A stretch of DNA of 64,000 nucleotides from Chitinophaga eiseniae (GTDB lineage Bacteria > Bacteroidota > Bacteroidia > Chitinophagales > Chitinophagaceae): assembly GCF_012641265.1 (NCBI RefSeq), contig NZ_JABAHZ010000004.1, positions 434,001 through 498,000 on the forward strand, read 5' to 3'. The translations under genes were made by a program, and so were the position numbers. The notes under the pieces are model-generated. The model made no database searches. It had not been told where the DNA came from and saw only the letters and a list, made by a program, of their open reading frames with translations. Of the stretch, positions 62,508 to 64,000 are shown piece after piece. Position 1 is the stretch's first letter. Each line of letters opens with the position of its first letter.

Positions 62508-64000
62508 TTAAAATTTAACATTAAGACCGAATAAAATAGTTCTGGGTTGCGGGAAATAACCGAGGTCAGTTCCGGAAGACCAGGGATCTATACCATAACC
62601 CACTTCAGGATCCAGGCCACGGTAATGTGTAAACGTAAATACATTCAAACCGGAAACATATAGCCTTAACTGCTGCATAGGCAAACGTTTCAGTAATGTT
62701 CTCTTCAGATCATAACCAAGATTGATGCTCTTGATACGCAGGAATGCACCATTGTGTACATACAGATCAGAGAAGCGGGTATAGTTCTGGTTAGGCTCGT
62801 TGTTTTGCGTTACGCGCGGAAGGTAGTTGGAAGTACCTTCTCCATGCCAGCGGTCAAAGACGGCCGTGGTATAGTTGTTAACATAACGGTCATAGGCACG
62901 GGTACCATCTACGATATCATTGCCACCAACACCACTCAGTAATATCGAAAGATCAAAGCCCTTCCAGTCGGCCGACAAAGACATACCATATGTTTGCTTT
63001 GGATTCGGATCGCCTACCTTGGTTTTGTCTTCACCGGTAATTACTCCATCGCCATTCGTGTCTACAAAGCGTACATCGCCAGGCTGTGCATTTGGCTGTA
63101 TTTTCTGACCGTTTTTGCCGGTATAGGCATCAATTTCTGCCTGGTTTTGGAAAATACCGGCTGTTTTGAGGCCGTAGAAGAAACCAATAGGCATACCATT
63201 CTGTGCCCGGAAGTATTCGTCCATATTAGAAGCCAATACCCCGTTATAAGAAGGATGCAATACGCCTTCCTGGTTAGGAATCTGCAATACGGTATTTTTG
63301 TTGAAGGAAATATTACCACCGATACCAATGTTCACCTCGCCAAATTTATGATGGTAATTGATACCCAATTCTATCCCCTTGTTTTCAATGTTACCGCCAT
63401 TGATGGTAGGAGCGCCGGTACCTACAATGTCCGGTATAGGTGCGGTGACCAGCCAGTCGCGGGTGCTCTTCTTGTACCAGTCAAAAGTGATGTTCAGGTT
63501 TTTAAACAGCGTTGCATCAAATCCTATGTCTGTTTGTTCCGATGCTTCCCAGCGTAAACGGGGATTGGGAATTTTGTCGGGAGCAGCGCCCACGGCTTTC
63601 ACACCGTTGAAGTAGTAGTCGCGGTAAGTAGAGTTGATGGTAGCCAGGTAGCGGAAATCGTCGATCCGGTCGCTACCGTTTTGTCCCCATCCACCGCGGA
63701 TCTTCAGGAAATTCAGCCAGGAAATGTCACGCAGGAAATTTTCGTTGGTGGCAATCCATCCCACAGAAAAGGAAGGGAAATATCCATAACGGTTATCTGC
63801 ACCAAATTTTGTAGAGCCGTCACGGCGAAGGGTGGCGGTCAACAGGTATTTTTCATCATAGTTATAAAAGATCCTTCCGAAGTAAGACTGCAGGGCATTC
63901 ATGCTCCGGCTGCCAAATACTTTGCGGGTATCTTCGTTGGTACCATTGCTGATAATGGCATGATCAAAGTCGGGAATGATCAGGTCGGTCTTGCTGCCAC
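62508..64000 (-). CDS. SusC/RagA TonB-dependent receptor, 5' part beyond the window
   Basis: The C-terminal 497 or so residues of a SusC receptor. The frame stays open to the last base of the window, so the gene is cut by the edge; an internal ATG at 63902 is not the start. Barrel signatures are YNYDEKYLLTATLRRDGSTKFGADNRYGYFPSFSVGW, ISWLNFLKIRGGWGQNGSDRIDDF, RWEASEQTDIGFDATLF and the EF-hand-like loop FVDTNGDGVITGEDKTKVGDPNPKQTYG, which is standard in SusC barrels and binds calcium in solved structures. The end is LFGLNVKF. It pairs with the SusD gene 12 bp downstream. Confidence 0.95.
   Translation of the reverse strand, partial: GSKTDLIIPDFDHAIISNGTNEDTRKVFGSRSMNALQSYFGRIFYNYDEKYLLTATLRRDGSTKFGADNRYGYFPSFSVGWIATNENFLRDISWLNFLKIRGGWGQNGSDRIDDFRYLATINSTYRDYYFNGVKAVGAAPDKIPNPRLRWEASEQTDIGFDATLFKNLNITFDWYKKSTRDWLVTAPIPDIVGTGAPTINGGNIENKGIELGINYHHKFGEVNIGIGGNISFNKNTVLQIPNQEGVLHPSYNGVLASNMDEYFRAQNGMPIGFFYGLKTAGIFQNQAEIDAYTGKNGQKIQPNAQPGDVRFVDTNGDGVITGEDKTKVGDPNPKQTYGMSLSADWKGFDLSILLSGVGGNDIVDGTRAYDRYVNNYTTAVFDRWHGEGTSNYLPRVTQNNEPNQNYTRFSDLYVHNGAFLRIKSINLGYDLKRTLLKRLPMQQLRLYVSGLNVFTFTHYRGLDPEVGYGIDPWSSGTDLGYFPQPRTILFGLNVKF

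Overview
The window reads as chromosomal DNA from a glycan-degrading member of the Bacteroidota, most likely Chitinophagaceae (Chitinophaga-like). The reasons are three SusC/SusD outer-membrane import pairs, many SusD-type lipoproteins, an ECF sigma/FecR pair feeding an STN-type SusC, an exosortase N (XrtN) system, and promoters of the Bacteroidota type (TTTG about 19 bp upstream of TAnnTTTG). No rRNA, tRNA, CRISPR array, insertion sequence or phage gene was seen. Coding density is high and no gene-free stretch exceeds 300 bp.

Layout. 1-3709: 3' end of a SusC gene, SusD, a FAS1-like lipoprotein and a further surface lipoprotein. 3908-8884: a GH127 and a GH51 arabinofuranosidase in one unit. 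9049-12875: a VIT-domain protein with a C-terminal sorting signal, overlapped by its exosortase N; a small convergent membrane-protein gene follows. 13449-18067: two outer-membrane barrels, an SDR, a LacX-type epimerase and a thioredoxin-like protein. 18136-24435 (minus): a complete tripartite RND efflux pump (TolC, adaptor, permease) behind a TetR regulator, with a matching 13-bp operator at both promoters. 24512-34088 (minus): six tightly packed genes (receiver, HEAT protein, two processive GT2 synthases, TPR/YaiO barrel, DUF4838 glycosidase-like lipoprotein) that together look like a synthase-dependent exopolysaccharide machine. 34371-40284 (plus, divergent): hybrid histidine kinase, CheR, CheB and a receiver-kinase. 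40285-41945 (minus): a GAF/PAS-like sensor paired with an RsbQ-like hydrolase. 42081-52881: YncE-like propeller, ECF sigma factor, FecR, STN-SusC, SusD, two TlpA-type thioredoxins and an SRPBCC protein. 52985-54429: a HAD phosphatase-like protein and a Nudix-fold regulator. 54434-64000 (minus): GH2 glycosidase, a GDPD-alkaline phosphatase fusion, an RBBP9-type hydrolase, a lipoprotein, SusD and the 3'-proximal part of a third SusC that runs out of the window.

The most interesting part is the 24.5-42 kb region, where a polysaccharide synthesis and export operon lies back to back with an unusually rich signalling cluster (hybrid kinases, CheR/CheB, RsbQ plus sensor). The components parallel Pga/Bcs systems, but the gene set (two GT2 synthases, a membrane HEAT protein, a receiver and a DUF4838 enzyme) matches no system I can name. 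Second in interest is the dedicated exosortase N/VIT-protein pair, in which the exosortase appears to carry an EpsI-like C-terminal domain.
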